32,466 nt of DNA from Candidatus Polarisedimenticolaceae bacterium (GTDB lineage: Bacteria; Acidobacteriota; Polarisedimenticolia; Polarisedimenticolales; DASRJG01). The DNA lies in NCBI GenBank assembly GCA_036376135.1, contig DASVAW010000088.1, forward strand, positions 1-32,466, given 5' to 3'. Shown piece after piece: positions 26,745 to 32,466 of the stretch. A model generated the notes under the pieces. The model did no database searches. It saw only the letters and a list, made by a program, of their open reading frames with translations, and had not been told where the DNA came from. Positions within the stretch are counted from its first letter, which is position 1, and each line of letters starts with the position of its first letter. A program made the translations under genes and the position numbers.

Positions 26745-27303
26745 GGTGCGCCGCATCGTCCTCGCCGCCGCGGTCGTGGCCGCGATCGTCCTGTTCTCCC
26801 TCTCCCCCGCCGGCCGCACCGTCGCGGAAGGCGTCCAGAGCGTCTACGTGACCAACTTCCCCGGCACGTTCACGGTCGAGGGCGTCGTGTCCCTCAAGGG
26901 GCCGATCCGTTCCGCGCAATTCGTCGGCCGCCGCGACGTCACCGTCCCCCCGGTATCGGCGAAGGACACGCAACGCTGGGTCGAAGGGGGCACGCTCGAT
27001 CCCGACGGTTTCACGCACATGGTGCTCAGCATGACCGGCCAGATCAAGGGCGAGGTGGTCCGTCCGGGTCTCGTCACCGCGGTGCTCATCCCCGACGAGG
27101 ACTCGATCGTCCGGGCGTTCGAGGAGAAAGGGCAGCTCCAGTTCGCCTTCGAGGTCAGGTCGCCCGAGGTGTCGTCGGCCTCGCCGTACTTCGCCTCCGA
27201 CCAGCCGCGCTTCCAGGTGGGTTTCCCGCGGTACCGCGTCTACTTCTACAACACCGCGGAGAAGGCGGTGACGGTCAACCTCTACGCCTACCTCACGAAC
27301 TGA
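26743..27303 (+). CDS. Exported protein of unknown function, 186 aa
   Basis: This 186-residue protein starts at ATG 26743 behind GGAGG (26733-26737, 5-base spacing). Residues 4-22 form a hydrophobic signal sequence or anchor (RIVLAAAVVAAIVLFSLSPAG). The rest looks like an extracytoplasmic beta-rich domain with VYVTNFPGTFTVEG, SLKGPIRSAQFVGRRDV, QIKGEVVRPGLVTAVLIPD and a C-terminal FYNTAEKAVTVNLYAYLTN. I have an impression of similar proteins in Acidobacteriota but cannot name a family. The gene precedes the methyltransferase by 4 bases, so the two are likely co-transcribed. Its ribosome-binding site lies within the coding sequence of the opposing glycosylase. Confidence 0.8.
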   Translation: MVRRIVLAAAVVAAIVLFSLSPAGRTVAEGVQSVYVTNFPGTFTVEGVVSLKGPIRSAQFVGRRDVTVPPVSAKDTQRWVEGGTLDPDGFTHMVLSMTGQIKGEVVRPGLVTAVLIPDEDSIVRAFEEKGQLQFAFEVRSPEVSSASPYFASDQPRFQVGFPRYRVYFYNTAEKAVTVNLYAYLTN

Positions 27304-27307
27304 GCGC

Positions 27308-28102
27308 GTGTTCGACCCGACCGACGAAGCGACCGCACTCGCCTACGACGACGCGCCCGTGTGGTCGCACCTCGCGGGCGCCCTCCTGCTCGAGCACGTG
27401 CCGCTGCGCGCGGGGGCCGCGCTCCTCGACGTCGGGTGCGGCACCGGGTTTCCGCTCCTCGAGATCGCCGCGCGCCTGGGGCCCGGAAGCCGCGCCGCGG
27501 GGATCGACCCCTGGAGCGCGGGCGTCCGGCGCGCGCGGTCGAAGGCGGCGGGGCGCGGCCTCGTCGACGTCGAGATCCTCGAGGGGGATGCGTCGGCGAT
27601 GCCGTTCCCGGACGCCGTCTTCGACCTCGTCGTCTCCAACCTCGGCGTCAACAACTTCGAGGATCCTCACTCCGTCCTCGTCGAGTGCCGGCGCGTGATG
27701 AAGCCGGGCGCGACGATCGCGCTCGCGTCCAACGTGCGCGGCCACTTCCGGGAGCTCTACGAGGCGCTCGGCGCGGTCCTGACCGACGACGACGCTCGGC
27801 GCGACCTCGCCGATCACGTCGCGAGTCGCCCCGAGGGACAGGACGTCGCCGCCTCGCTCGAGGAGGCGGGGTTCGGCGTCGCGCGCGTGTTGCGTTCCGA
27901 AGCGTCGCTGCGGTTCGCCGACGCGCGGGCGCTCCTCGCGCATCCGTTCGTGAAGCTGGCGTTTCTCCCCGCCTGGCTCGAGATCGCGGGCGAGGCCGGG
28001 GTCGAGGCGATGGGCGCGGAGCTCGACCGGCGCGCGGGACCGGGGCGGCCGATCCGGCTTTCGGTGCCGCTGGCCTACGTCGAGGGACGGAACGCGGTAT
28101 AA
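27308..28102 (+). CDS. Class I SAM-dependent methyltransferase
   Basis: This is a 264-residue methyltransferase of the UbiE/Methyltransf_11 type. The SAM-binding motif is DVGCGTG at residues 41-47 (LLDVGCGTGFPLLEIAARLG). The acidic ribose contact is GIDPW, then GDASAMPFPDAVFDLVVSNLGVNNFED is motif II-III, and VMKPGATIALASN is the post-motif strand. The substrate is unknown. The start is GTG 27308, 4 bases after the previous stop, and the 24-base gap to the oxidoreductase gene suggests one transcript. Roles in quinone or small-molecule methylation are possible but not supported by context. Confidence 0.9.
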   Translation: MFDPTDEATALAYDDAPVWSHLAGALLLEHVPLRAGAALLDVGCGTGFPLLEIAARLGPGSRAAGIDPWSAGVRRARSKAAGRGLVDVEILEGDASAMPFPDAVFDLVVSNLGVNNFEDPHSVLVECRRVMKPGATIALASNVRGHFRELYEALGAVLTDDDARRDLADHVASRPEGQDVAASLEEAGFGVARVLRSEASLRFADARALLAHPFVKLAFLPAWLEIAGEAGVEAMGAELDRRAGPGRPIRLSVPLAYVEGRNAV

Positions 28103-28126
28103 GAGGGGGCTTTCGGAGGCCCCTTC
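28103..28126 (+). promoter_or_regulatory. Hairpin presenting the ribosome-binding site of the oxidoreductase gene
   Basis: GAGGGGGC (28103-28110) and GCCCCTTC (28119-28126) can form an eight-pair stem with one G-U wobble around the loop TTTCGGAG. The loop contains the Shine-Dalgarno core GGAG, and the stem ends at the base before ATG 28127. The structure therefore fills the entire gap from the methyltransferase stop to the next start. It could modulate initiation or the ratio of the two products. It could also be a chance fold in GC-rich sequence. Confidence 0.4.
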
Positions 28127-30307
28127 ATGCCCAAGCCCCGCGTCGACGCCGCCGGCGGGTTCGCCGCCCTCGCCTACACGCTGAAGAAGGGGCGCGAGGC
28201 GGGCGGCGTGCTGAAGCTGTACACCCGGCTCCGCTCGCGCAACGCCTGCAAGACCTGCGCGTACGGGATGGGCGGGCAGGCGGGCGGGATGGTCAACGAG
28301 CATCGCTCGTTCCCCGAGGTCTGCAAGAAGTCGATCCAGGCCCAGGCCGGCGACATGCAGCGGCCGATCCCTCCGGAGTTCTGGGAGCGGCACTCGGTCG
28401 AGGACCTTTCGCGCTGGACGTCGATGCAGCTCGAATACGCCGGGCGGCTCACCCGTCCCGTCGCGTGGCGAGAGGGGGACACGCACTTCCGGCCGATCTC
28501 CTGGACCGAGGCCCTCGACCGCCTCGCCGCGGATCTCAAGGCCTCGCGCCCCGAGGAGACCTTCTTCTACGGGTCGGGGCGTTCTTCGAACGAAGCGGCC
28601 TTCCTGATGCAGGTCTTCGGGCGCGCGTACGGAACCGCGAACATCCACAACTGCTCCTATTACTGCCACCAGGCTTCGGGGGTCGCCCTCTCGCAGATCG
28701 TCGGGAGCGGAACGGCGACCCTCGTGCTCGACGATCTCGACCGCGCCGACCTCGCAATCGTCGCCGGGGCGAACCCCGCGTCGAACCACCCCCGTCTCAT
28801 CGTGAAGCTCGTCGAGCTCCGAAAGCGCGGCGGCGTGGTGATCGTCGTGAACCCGTTGCGCGAGCTCGGCCTCGTTCGCTTCCGCATTCCCTCACAGGTC
28901 GGCTCGATGCTCTTCGGCTCGGAGGTGTCGGATCAGTATCTCCAGCCGCACGTCGGCACCGACATCGCCGTCTTCAAGGCGCTCCTCAAGGCGGTGATCG
29001 AGCGCGGCGGGATCGATCGGGGCTACGTCGCCGAACACGTCGAGGGGTGGGACGCGGTCGAGGCCGACGCGATCGCGACACCGTGGGAGACGCTCCTCGG
29101 AACCTGCGGCCTGACGCGCGAGGCGATCGACCGCGCCGCCGGGGCGATCGTCGACGCGAGGCGCGGGATCTTCCTGTGGGCGATGGGGCTCACCCACCAC
29201 GAGCACGGCGTGGACAACGTGATCGCGCTCGCGAACCTCGCCCTCGCCCGCGGCTGGGTCGGCCGGGAGGGGTGCGGATTGCTCCCGATCCGCGGCCACT
29301 CGAACGTCCAGGGGGTCGGCTCGGTCGGATTCGCGCCCTCCGTCAAGGAGGCGTTCCAGAAGAAGATGGAGGAGGTCTACGGCCTTCCGGCGAATCCCGG
29401 AGGCGGCCTCGACACCTATCGCTGCATGGAGGCGGCGCACGACGGGAAGATCCGGGTCGCGGTCCTGCTCGGCGGGAACCTCTTCGGGTCGAACCCCGAC
29501 CGGCCGTGGGCCGGAGAGGCGCTGCGGCGCATCGGCACGACCGCGTACATCACGACGAAGCTCAACGAAGGACACGTCCACGGCCGCGGGCGCTTCCACG
29601 TCCTCCTCCCCGTGCTCGCGCGCGACGAGGAGCGCCAGGCGACGACGCAGGAGAGCATGTTCAACTACGTGCGCCTGTCGGACGGCGGCGCGCCGGTCCC
29701 CGAGGGCGAGCTCAAGGGCGAGGTCGAGGCGATCTGCGCGCTCGCCTCGCGGGTCCTGCCGAAAGGACCGTTCGACTTCGAGCGCATGACCGACCACCGG
29801 GCGGTGCGCGAGGCGATCGCGAAGGTCGTCCCGGGGTATGCGCCGCTCGGCTCGATCGACGCGACGAAGCGCGAGTTCCAGATCGAGGGGCGCACCTTCC
29901 ACGCGCCGCGTTTCCCGACCCCGTCGGGGAAGGCACGGACGAGCGTCCCCGCCCTCCCCGCGTTCCGGGTCGGCGCGGGCGAGTTCCGCCTGATGACCCT
30001 GCGCTCGGAAGGGCAGTTCAACACGGTCGTCTACGAGGAGCAGGACCTCTACCGCGGCATCGACCGGCGGGACGTCGTCATGATGAACGCGTCGGATGCC
30101 GCCCGGCTCGGCATCGCCGAAGGGGATGCCGTCGTCGTTTCGACCGAAACCGGCCGGATGCACGTGACCGCCGCCTTCATCGACCTGCCCCCGGGGAATC
30201 TCGCGATGTATTACCCCGAGGCGAACGCCCTGGTGCCGCGGCGGATCGACCCGAAATCCGGCACGCCGGCGTTCAAGTCGATGGCGGCGCGGATCGGGAA
30301 GGCCTGA
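28127..30307 (+). CDS. Molybdopterin oxidoreductase, FdhF/YdeP family
   Basis: This 726-residue protein is a formate-dehydrogenase-alpha-like molybdopterin enzyme of the YdeP type. Cysteines at 41, 44 and 66 (ACKTCAYG ... PEVCKKS) likely bind an iron-sulfur cluster. Cys180 in NCSYYCHQASG is in the position of the molybdenum ligand and is Cys, not selenocysteine. Cofactor-binding regions include FYGSGRSSNEAAFLMQ, GANPASNHPR, LTHHEHGVDNVIALANL and a C-terminal MopB-like domain near MMNASDAARLGIAEGDAVVVST. No twin-arginine signal is present, so it is probably cytoplasmic. YdeP itself is linked to acid resistance in Escherichia coli and its substrate is unsettled; that gives no firm substrate here. 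The stop overlaps the HAD start as TGATG. Confidence 0.93.
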   Translation: MPKPRVDAAGGFAALAYTLKKGREAGGVLKLYTRLRSRNACKTCAYGMGGQAGGMVNEHRSFPEVCKKSIQAQAGDMQRPIPPEFWERHSVEDLSRWTSMQLEYAGRLTRPVAWREGDTHFRPISWTEALDRLAADLKASRPEETFFYGSGRSSNEAAFLMQVFGRAYGTANIHNCSYYCHQASGVALSQIVGSGTATLVLDDLDRADLAIVAGANPASNHPRLIVKLVELRKRGGVVIVVNPLRELGLVRFRIPSQVGSMLFGSEVSDQYLQPHVGTDIAVFKALLKAVIERGGIDRGYVAEHVEGWDAVEADAIATPWETLLGTCGLTREAIDRAAGAIVDARRGIFLWAMGLTHHEHGVDNVIALANLALARGWVGREGCGLLPIRGHSNVQGVGSVGFAPSVKEAFQKKMEEVYGLPANPGGGLDTYRCMEAAHDGKIRVAVLLGGNLFGSNPDRPWAGEALRRIGTTAYITTKLNEGHVHGRGRFHVLLPVLARDEERQATTQESMFNYVRLSDGGAPVPEGELKGEVEAICALASRVLPKGPFDFERMTDHRAVREAIAKVVPGYAPLGSIDATKREFQIEGRTFHAPRFPTPSGKARTSVPALPAFRVGAGEFRLMTLRSEGQFNTVVYEEQDLYRGIDRRDVVMMNASDAARLGIAEGDAVVVSTETGRMHVTAAFIDLPPGNLAMYYPEANALVPRRIDPKSGTPAFKSMAARIGKA

Positions 30308-30963
30308 TGCCCCGCTTCGATCTCGTCGCCTTCGACGTCGACGGCACGCTCGTCGAGCACCCCGAGGAGAAGACGGTCTGGGAGGTGCTCAACGCGCGCT
30401 TCCTGGGCGCCGACGACCTCAACCGCGAGCGGTACGCCGCCTACAAGGCGGGGCGCCTCTCGTACGCCGAGTGGGTGACGCTCGACGTCGGCGGCTGGCG
30501 TGACGCGGGGGCGACGCGGGGCTCGATGCTCGAGTCGCTCGGACCGTTGCGGCTCGTCGACGGCGCGCGGGAGTCCCTCGACGCGCTCAAGCGCGAGGGG
30601 GTGCGCCTCGCCGTGATCTCGGGAACGCTCGACTTCCTTCTCGACGCGTTGTTCCCCGACCACCCCTTCGACGAGGTCTACTGCAACCGCGTGGTCTTCG
30701 ACGACGCGGGGCGGATCGACCACTGGCATGCGACTCCGTTCGACATGGGCGGCAAGGCCGTCGCGCTCAGGGCGATCGCCTCCCGCGAGGGGATCCCGCT
30801 CGCCCGCTGCGCGTTCGTGGGAGACCACGCGAACGACCTCGACGCCGCGCGCCTCGCGGGGTTCGCGATCGCCTTCAATCCCAAGGACGCGCAGCTCGAG
30901 GCGGCGGCGGGTGCGGTCGTGCGGTCGCGCGACCTGAGGGACGTCCTCCCCTACCTGCTCTGA
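30307..30963 (+). CDS. HAD-superfamily phosphatase (SerB-like)
   Basis: This is a 218-residue haloacid dehalogenase-type hydrolase. Motif I is DVDGT with Asp10 and Asp12 (VAFDVDGTLVE), motif II is VISGTLDFLL, motif III lysine is in MGGKAVALR, and motif IV is FVGDHANDLDAARLAG. A helical cap with KAGRLSYAEWV and PLRLVDGARESLDAL suggests the phosphoserine-phosphatase-like subclass. The substrate is unknown. The ATG at 30307 shares one base with the previous stop (TGATG), so coupling with the oxidoreductase is likely. The 3' end overlaps the Nudix gene by 13 bases. Confidence 0.92.
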   Translation: MPRFDLVAFDVDGTLVEHPEEKTVWEVLNARFLGADDLNRERYAAYKAGRLSYAEWVTLDVGGWRDAGATRGSMLESLGPLRLVDGARESLDALKREGVRLAVISGTLDFLLDALFPDHPFDEVYCNRVVFDDAGRIDHWHATPFDMGGKAVALRAIASREGIPLARCAFVGDHANDLDAARLAGFAIAFNPKDAQLEAAAGAVVRSRDLRDVLPYLL

Positions 30964-31490
30964 CGTCGGCGCGCCGCCGCACGCAGCAACGCCAGCGCGG
31001 ACTTCGCGTCGACGAGGTCTCCGCGCTCGGCCATGGCGACGGCTTCGTCGAACGGCACCCGTTCGACGGCGAGCACCTCGTCGGGCTGCAGTTCCTGGCG
31101 CGTCCGAACGAGGTCGGTCGCGAGGTACAGCCAGATCCTCTCGTCGGTGAACCCCGGGGTCGTCCACAACCAGCCGAGTGGCTCCAGCCGGCCGGGCCGC
31201 AGTCCGGTCTCCTCCTCCACCTCCCGCAAAGCGCAGGACTCGGGGGACTCGCCGGGGTCGAGTTTTCCTGCGGGGACCTCGAGCAGCCAGCCCCCCGTGG
31301 CGTATCGGTACTGCCGGACGAGGTGGACCGAGCCGTCGGCATCGAGGGGCACGATCGCCGCGGCGCCCGGGTGCCGGATGATCTCGAGGGTGCAGACGTT
31401 GCCGTTGGGGAGTCGGACCTCGTCGGCGGAGAGCCGAACGATGCGCCCGGCGTGAAGAAGGCGGGACGAAAGGACCGCTGGGCCGGACAT
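30951..31490 (-). CDS. Nudix hydrolase (ADP-ribose pyrophosphatase-like)
   Basis: This 179-residue Nudix enzyme probably cleaves ADP-ribose or a related nucleotide sugar. The Nudix box starts at Gly75 and runs GKLDPGESPESCALREVEEE (residues 75-94) followed by TGL. Upstream VRQYRYATGGWLLEVPAG and downstream TPGFTDERIWLYLA are typical of the ADPRase group. The start is ATG 31490 behind GAGG with 8-base spacing; the longer frame to 31628 would run through the small peptide gene in antiphase. It lies 34 bases after that peptide gene on the same strand and may share its transcript. The enzyme itself looks ordinary and cytoplasmic. Confidence 0.92.
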   Translation of the reverse strand: MSGPAVLSSRLLHAGRIVRLSADEVRLPNGNVCTLEIIRHPGAAAIVPLDADGSVHLVRQYRYATGGWLLEVPAGKLDPGESPESCALREVEEETGLRPGRLEPLGWLWTTPGFTDERIWLYLATDLVRTRQELQPDEVLAVERVPFDEAVAMAERGDLVDAKSALALLRAAARRRQSR

Positions 31491-31524
31491 CAGGAACCTC
31501 CGGCCGGATCCTACTCCGACGCGC

Positions 31525-31719
31525 TCAACGGCGGCCGCGACCCCGCCCCCGACCCCTGTTGCGCCCGCGCTCCGGATTCGACACGACGAACCCACTGGCC
31601 CCGCTCGCCTGGGCCGGCCCCATCGCATCCACGACCGATTGAATCGTCATGGTCTTGATATGAGGCTTGACGTAGACGTCCTTATGCTTCGAATTAGTTG
31701 CATTGTCATTGATCTTCAT
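31525..31719 (-). CDS. Small peptide gene, candidate RiPP precursor (64 aa)
   Basis: This 64-residue peptide starts at ATG 31719 behind GAGG with 8-base spacing. Residues 1-15 are polar (MKINDNATNSKHKDV). Residues 16-21 read YVKPHI, matching the YxxPx(L/I) element found in leader peptides bound by RiPP recognition elements such as those of lasso peptides. Then come KTMTIQSVVDAM, a GPAQASGASG segment (34-43), FVVSNPE, and an Arg-Gly tail (51-64). No cysteine is present. Codons are AT-rich in the first half (AAT, ACT, CAT, ATT) and GC-rich in the last third. The YxxPxI, small-residue GPAQASG segment and short length suggest a leader plus core. No PqqD-like, radical SAM, LanM/B or protease gene is visible. 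It could also be a small regulatory or nucleic-acid-binding protein. Confidence 0.68.
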   Translation of the reverse strand: MKINDNATNSKHKDVYVKPHIKTMTIQSVVDAMGPAQASGASGFVVSNPERGRNRGRGRGRGRR

Positions 31720-31734
31720 GCGAGTGACCTCAAG

Positions 31735-31757
31735 GCACACTTACATGTTTCGTGTGC
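31735..31757 (-). promoter_or_regulatory. 5'-leader hairpin of the small peptide gene
   Basis: GCACAC (31735-31740) and GTGTGC (31752-31757) are perfect reverse complements around an 11-base loop. On the minus strand the hairpin would sit at the expected 5' end of the transcript (start about 31757) and just upstream of the ribosome-binding site. It might protect the mRNA end or influence translation. Confidence 0.4.
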
Positions 31758-31763
31758 GGCCTG

Positions 31764-31807
31764 TTTGTACGTCCACTTCGACTTGATGTGAAGTGAAAAA
31801 TGAAGTG
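31764..31807 (-). promoter_or_regulatory. Promoter of the small peptide gene with overlapping repeats
   Basis: On the minus strand TTCACA (31792-31787) and TACAAA (31769-31764) are separated by 17 bases and match the -35 and -10 consensus with one and two mismatches. This predicts transcription from about 31757. An inverted repeat CACTTC (31774-31779) / GAAGTG (31790-31795) spans the spacer and -35 box, and a second TGAAGTG lies at 31801-31807, 12 bases from the first at 31789-31795. These repeats could be an operator. The binding protein is unknown. Confidence 0.45.
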
Positions 31808-31828
31808 CATGCATGAACAATGACCGCG

Positions 31829-31888
31829 TTGATACATATGCGTACAACTTGATATGAACAGTTACGAACAAATCGCCCCGAAATCGGG
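31829..31888 (+). promoter_or_regulatory. Promoter and palindrome upstream of the cysteine desulfurase gene
   Basis: On the plus strand TTGATA (31829-31834) and TATGAA (31853-31858) are separated by 18 bases, one and two mismatches from consensus, predicting a start near 31866. The near-palindrome CCCGAAATCGGG (31877-31888, 10 of 12 positions symmetric) follows in the leader, 15 bases before the GTG. It could be an operator or a small hairpin. ACTTGATATGAA (31847-31858) repeats ACTTGATGTGAA (31781-31792) with one mismatch, 66 bases apart. Confidence 0.4.
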
Positions 31889-31903
31889 TCAAACTGCGAG
31901 TCG

Positions 31904-32466
31904 GTGATCTACCTCGACCACAACGCCACCACACCGGTCGCGGCGGAGGTCGTCCAGGCGATCGTGGACGCGTTGACCGGTGCGTGGGGAAACCCCTCCT
32001 CGGGGCACGACGCGGGGCGCCGCGCCCGAGCCGTCGTCGAGCGGGCGCGGGAGGAGGTGGCCTCCCTCCTCTGCAGCGCCGCCGACTCCATCGTCTTCAC
32101 CGGAGGCGGAACGGAGGCCGATCACCTCGCGGTGCTCGGCGTCGCCGAGGCGCTCGAGGCGAAGGGGCGCCACATCGTCTCGTCCGCGATCGAGCACCCC
32201 GCGATCGTCGCGCCGCTCGCCCGACTCGAGCGACGGGGGTGGACGGTGAGCCGCGTCGCCCCGGCGCCCGACGGGGCCGTGCGCGCCGAGGACGTGATCG
32301 CCGCCTTCCGCGACGACACGACGCTCGTCACGGTGATGCACGCGAACAACGAGACCGGCGCGATCCAGCCCGTCGCCGCGATCGCGCGGGCGGCGCGCGC
32401 GCGGGGAATCGTCGTCCACACCGACGCCGCGCAGTCCGTCGGCAAGGTTCCGCTCGACGTGGACGA
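31904..32466 (+). CDS. Cysteine desulfurase, NifS/IscS type (3' partial)
   Basis: This is the first 187 codons of a pyridoxal-phosphate cysteine desulfurase, cut by the window end. It removes sulfur from cysteine for iron-sulfur clusters, tRNA thiolation or other thio-cofactors. Features are VIYLDHNATTPV at the N-terminus, GNPSSGHDAGRRAR, FTGGGTEADHLAV, His98 (SAIEHPA), HANNETGAIQPV with Asn149, and HTDAAQSVGKVPLD with Asp174 and Gln177, which contact the cofactor in IscS. The catalytic lysine and the active-site cysteine lie beyond the edge. The start is GTG 31904; an upstream ATG is absent and the ribosome-binding site is weak. It is divergent from the small peptide gene across a 184-base, AT-richer region. 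Confidence 0.95.
   Translation, partial: MIYLDHNATTPVAAEVVQAIVDALTGAWGNPSSGHDAGRRARAVVERAREEVASLLCSAADSIVFTGGGTEADHLAVLGVAEALEAKGRHIVSSAIEHPAIVAPLARLERRGWTVSRVAPAPDGAVRAEDVIAAFRDDTTLVTVMHANNETGAIQPVAAIARAARARGIVVHTDAAQSVGKVPLDVD

Noticed and set aside
31525-31560. GC-rich repeat as a possible CRISPR or tandem-repeat array
   Set aside because: Units are short and irregular, with no spacers; it is the coding sequence of the Arg-Gly tail.
31654-31663. CTTGATATGA inside the small peptide gene, identical to 31848-31857, as a repeat pair
   Set aside because: A single 10-base match in AT-richer sequence may be chance, and the first copy encodes part of the leader.
31716-31934. 72-codon minus-strand frame across the intergenic region
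   Set aside because: It begins inside the cysteine desulfurase gene, has no ribosome-binding site and runs through the predicted promoters. The frame looks accidental in AT-richer DNA.

Overview
The window is a gene-dense, very GC-rich stretch (about 73% G+C in a hand-counted line of the last gene). It comes from a diderm bacterium. The outer membrane is implied by a patatin fused to an Omp85-type barrel and by an LpxL/HtrB-like acyltransferase. The two secreted S9 peptidases, DUF4198, DUF3857-transglutaminase-TPR, DUF4301 and YdeP-type oxidoreductase genes resemble what I would expect from Acidobacteriota or a neighbouring deep-branching phylum. That placement is an inference; there is no rRNA or other phylogenetic marker here.

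Layout. (1) 1-1459 (+): the C-terminal part of a membrane-anchored MutS-like ATPase, cut by the window edge. (2) 1456-4613 (-): S9 peptidase, then a stem-loop region, then a DUF2238 membrane protein coupled to a 60-residue two-helix protein. (3) 4689-7776 (+): a second, divergent S9 peptidase and an LpxL-like acyltransferase. (4) 17129 down to 7719 (-): DUF4010/MgtC-like membrane protein, DUF3857-transglutaminase-TPR giant, DUF4198 exported protein, dicarboxylate/amino-acid symporter, DUF4301 protein and cupin, closely packed. (5) 17152-26176 (+): addB, addA and a patatin/type Vd autotransporter-like protein, joined by GTGA overlaps. (6) 26145-26744 (-): a 3-methyladenine DNA glycosylase whose likely start codon interlocks with that of the next gene. 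(7) 26743-30963 (+): exported protein, methyltransferase, YdeP-type molybdopterin oxidoreductase and HAD phosphatase. (8) 31719 down to 30951 (-): a small peptide gene that looks like a RiPP precursor, then a Nudix hydrolase. (9) 31904-end (+): a cysteine desulfurase, cut by the window edge.

The part least like ordinary housekeeping sequence is 31525-31903. Bases 31621-31860 are about 44% G+C by hand count. They hold a 64-codon gene with a good ribosome-binding site, a YxxPxI leader-like motif, a GPAQASG segment and an Arg-Gly repeat tail. Upstream are divergent promoter-like hexamers, repeated TGAAGTG motifs and two inverted repeats. No RiPP-modifying enzyme is visible in the window, so this is a candidate and not a demonstrated system.

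Gene packing is extreme. All four convergent junctions overlap within coding sequence, one divergent pair appears to share an interlocked CCATGG start, and several in-operon joints use ATGA, GTGA or TGATG overlaps. I saw no tRNA, rRNA, CRISPR array, insertion sequence or prophage gene. No stretch longer than 300 bases lacks a gene.
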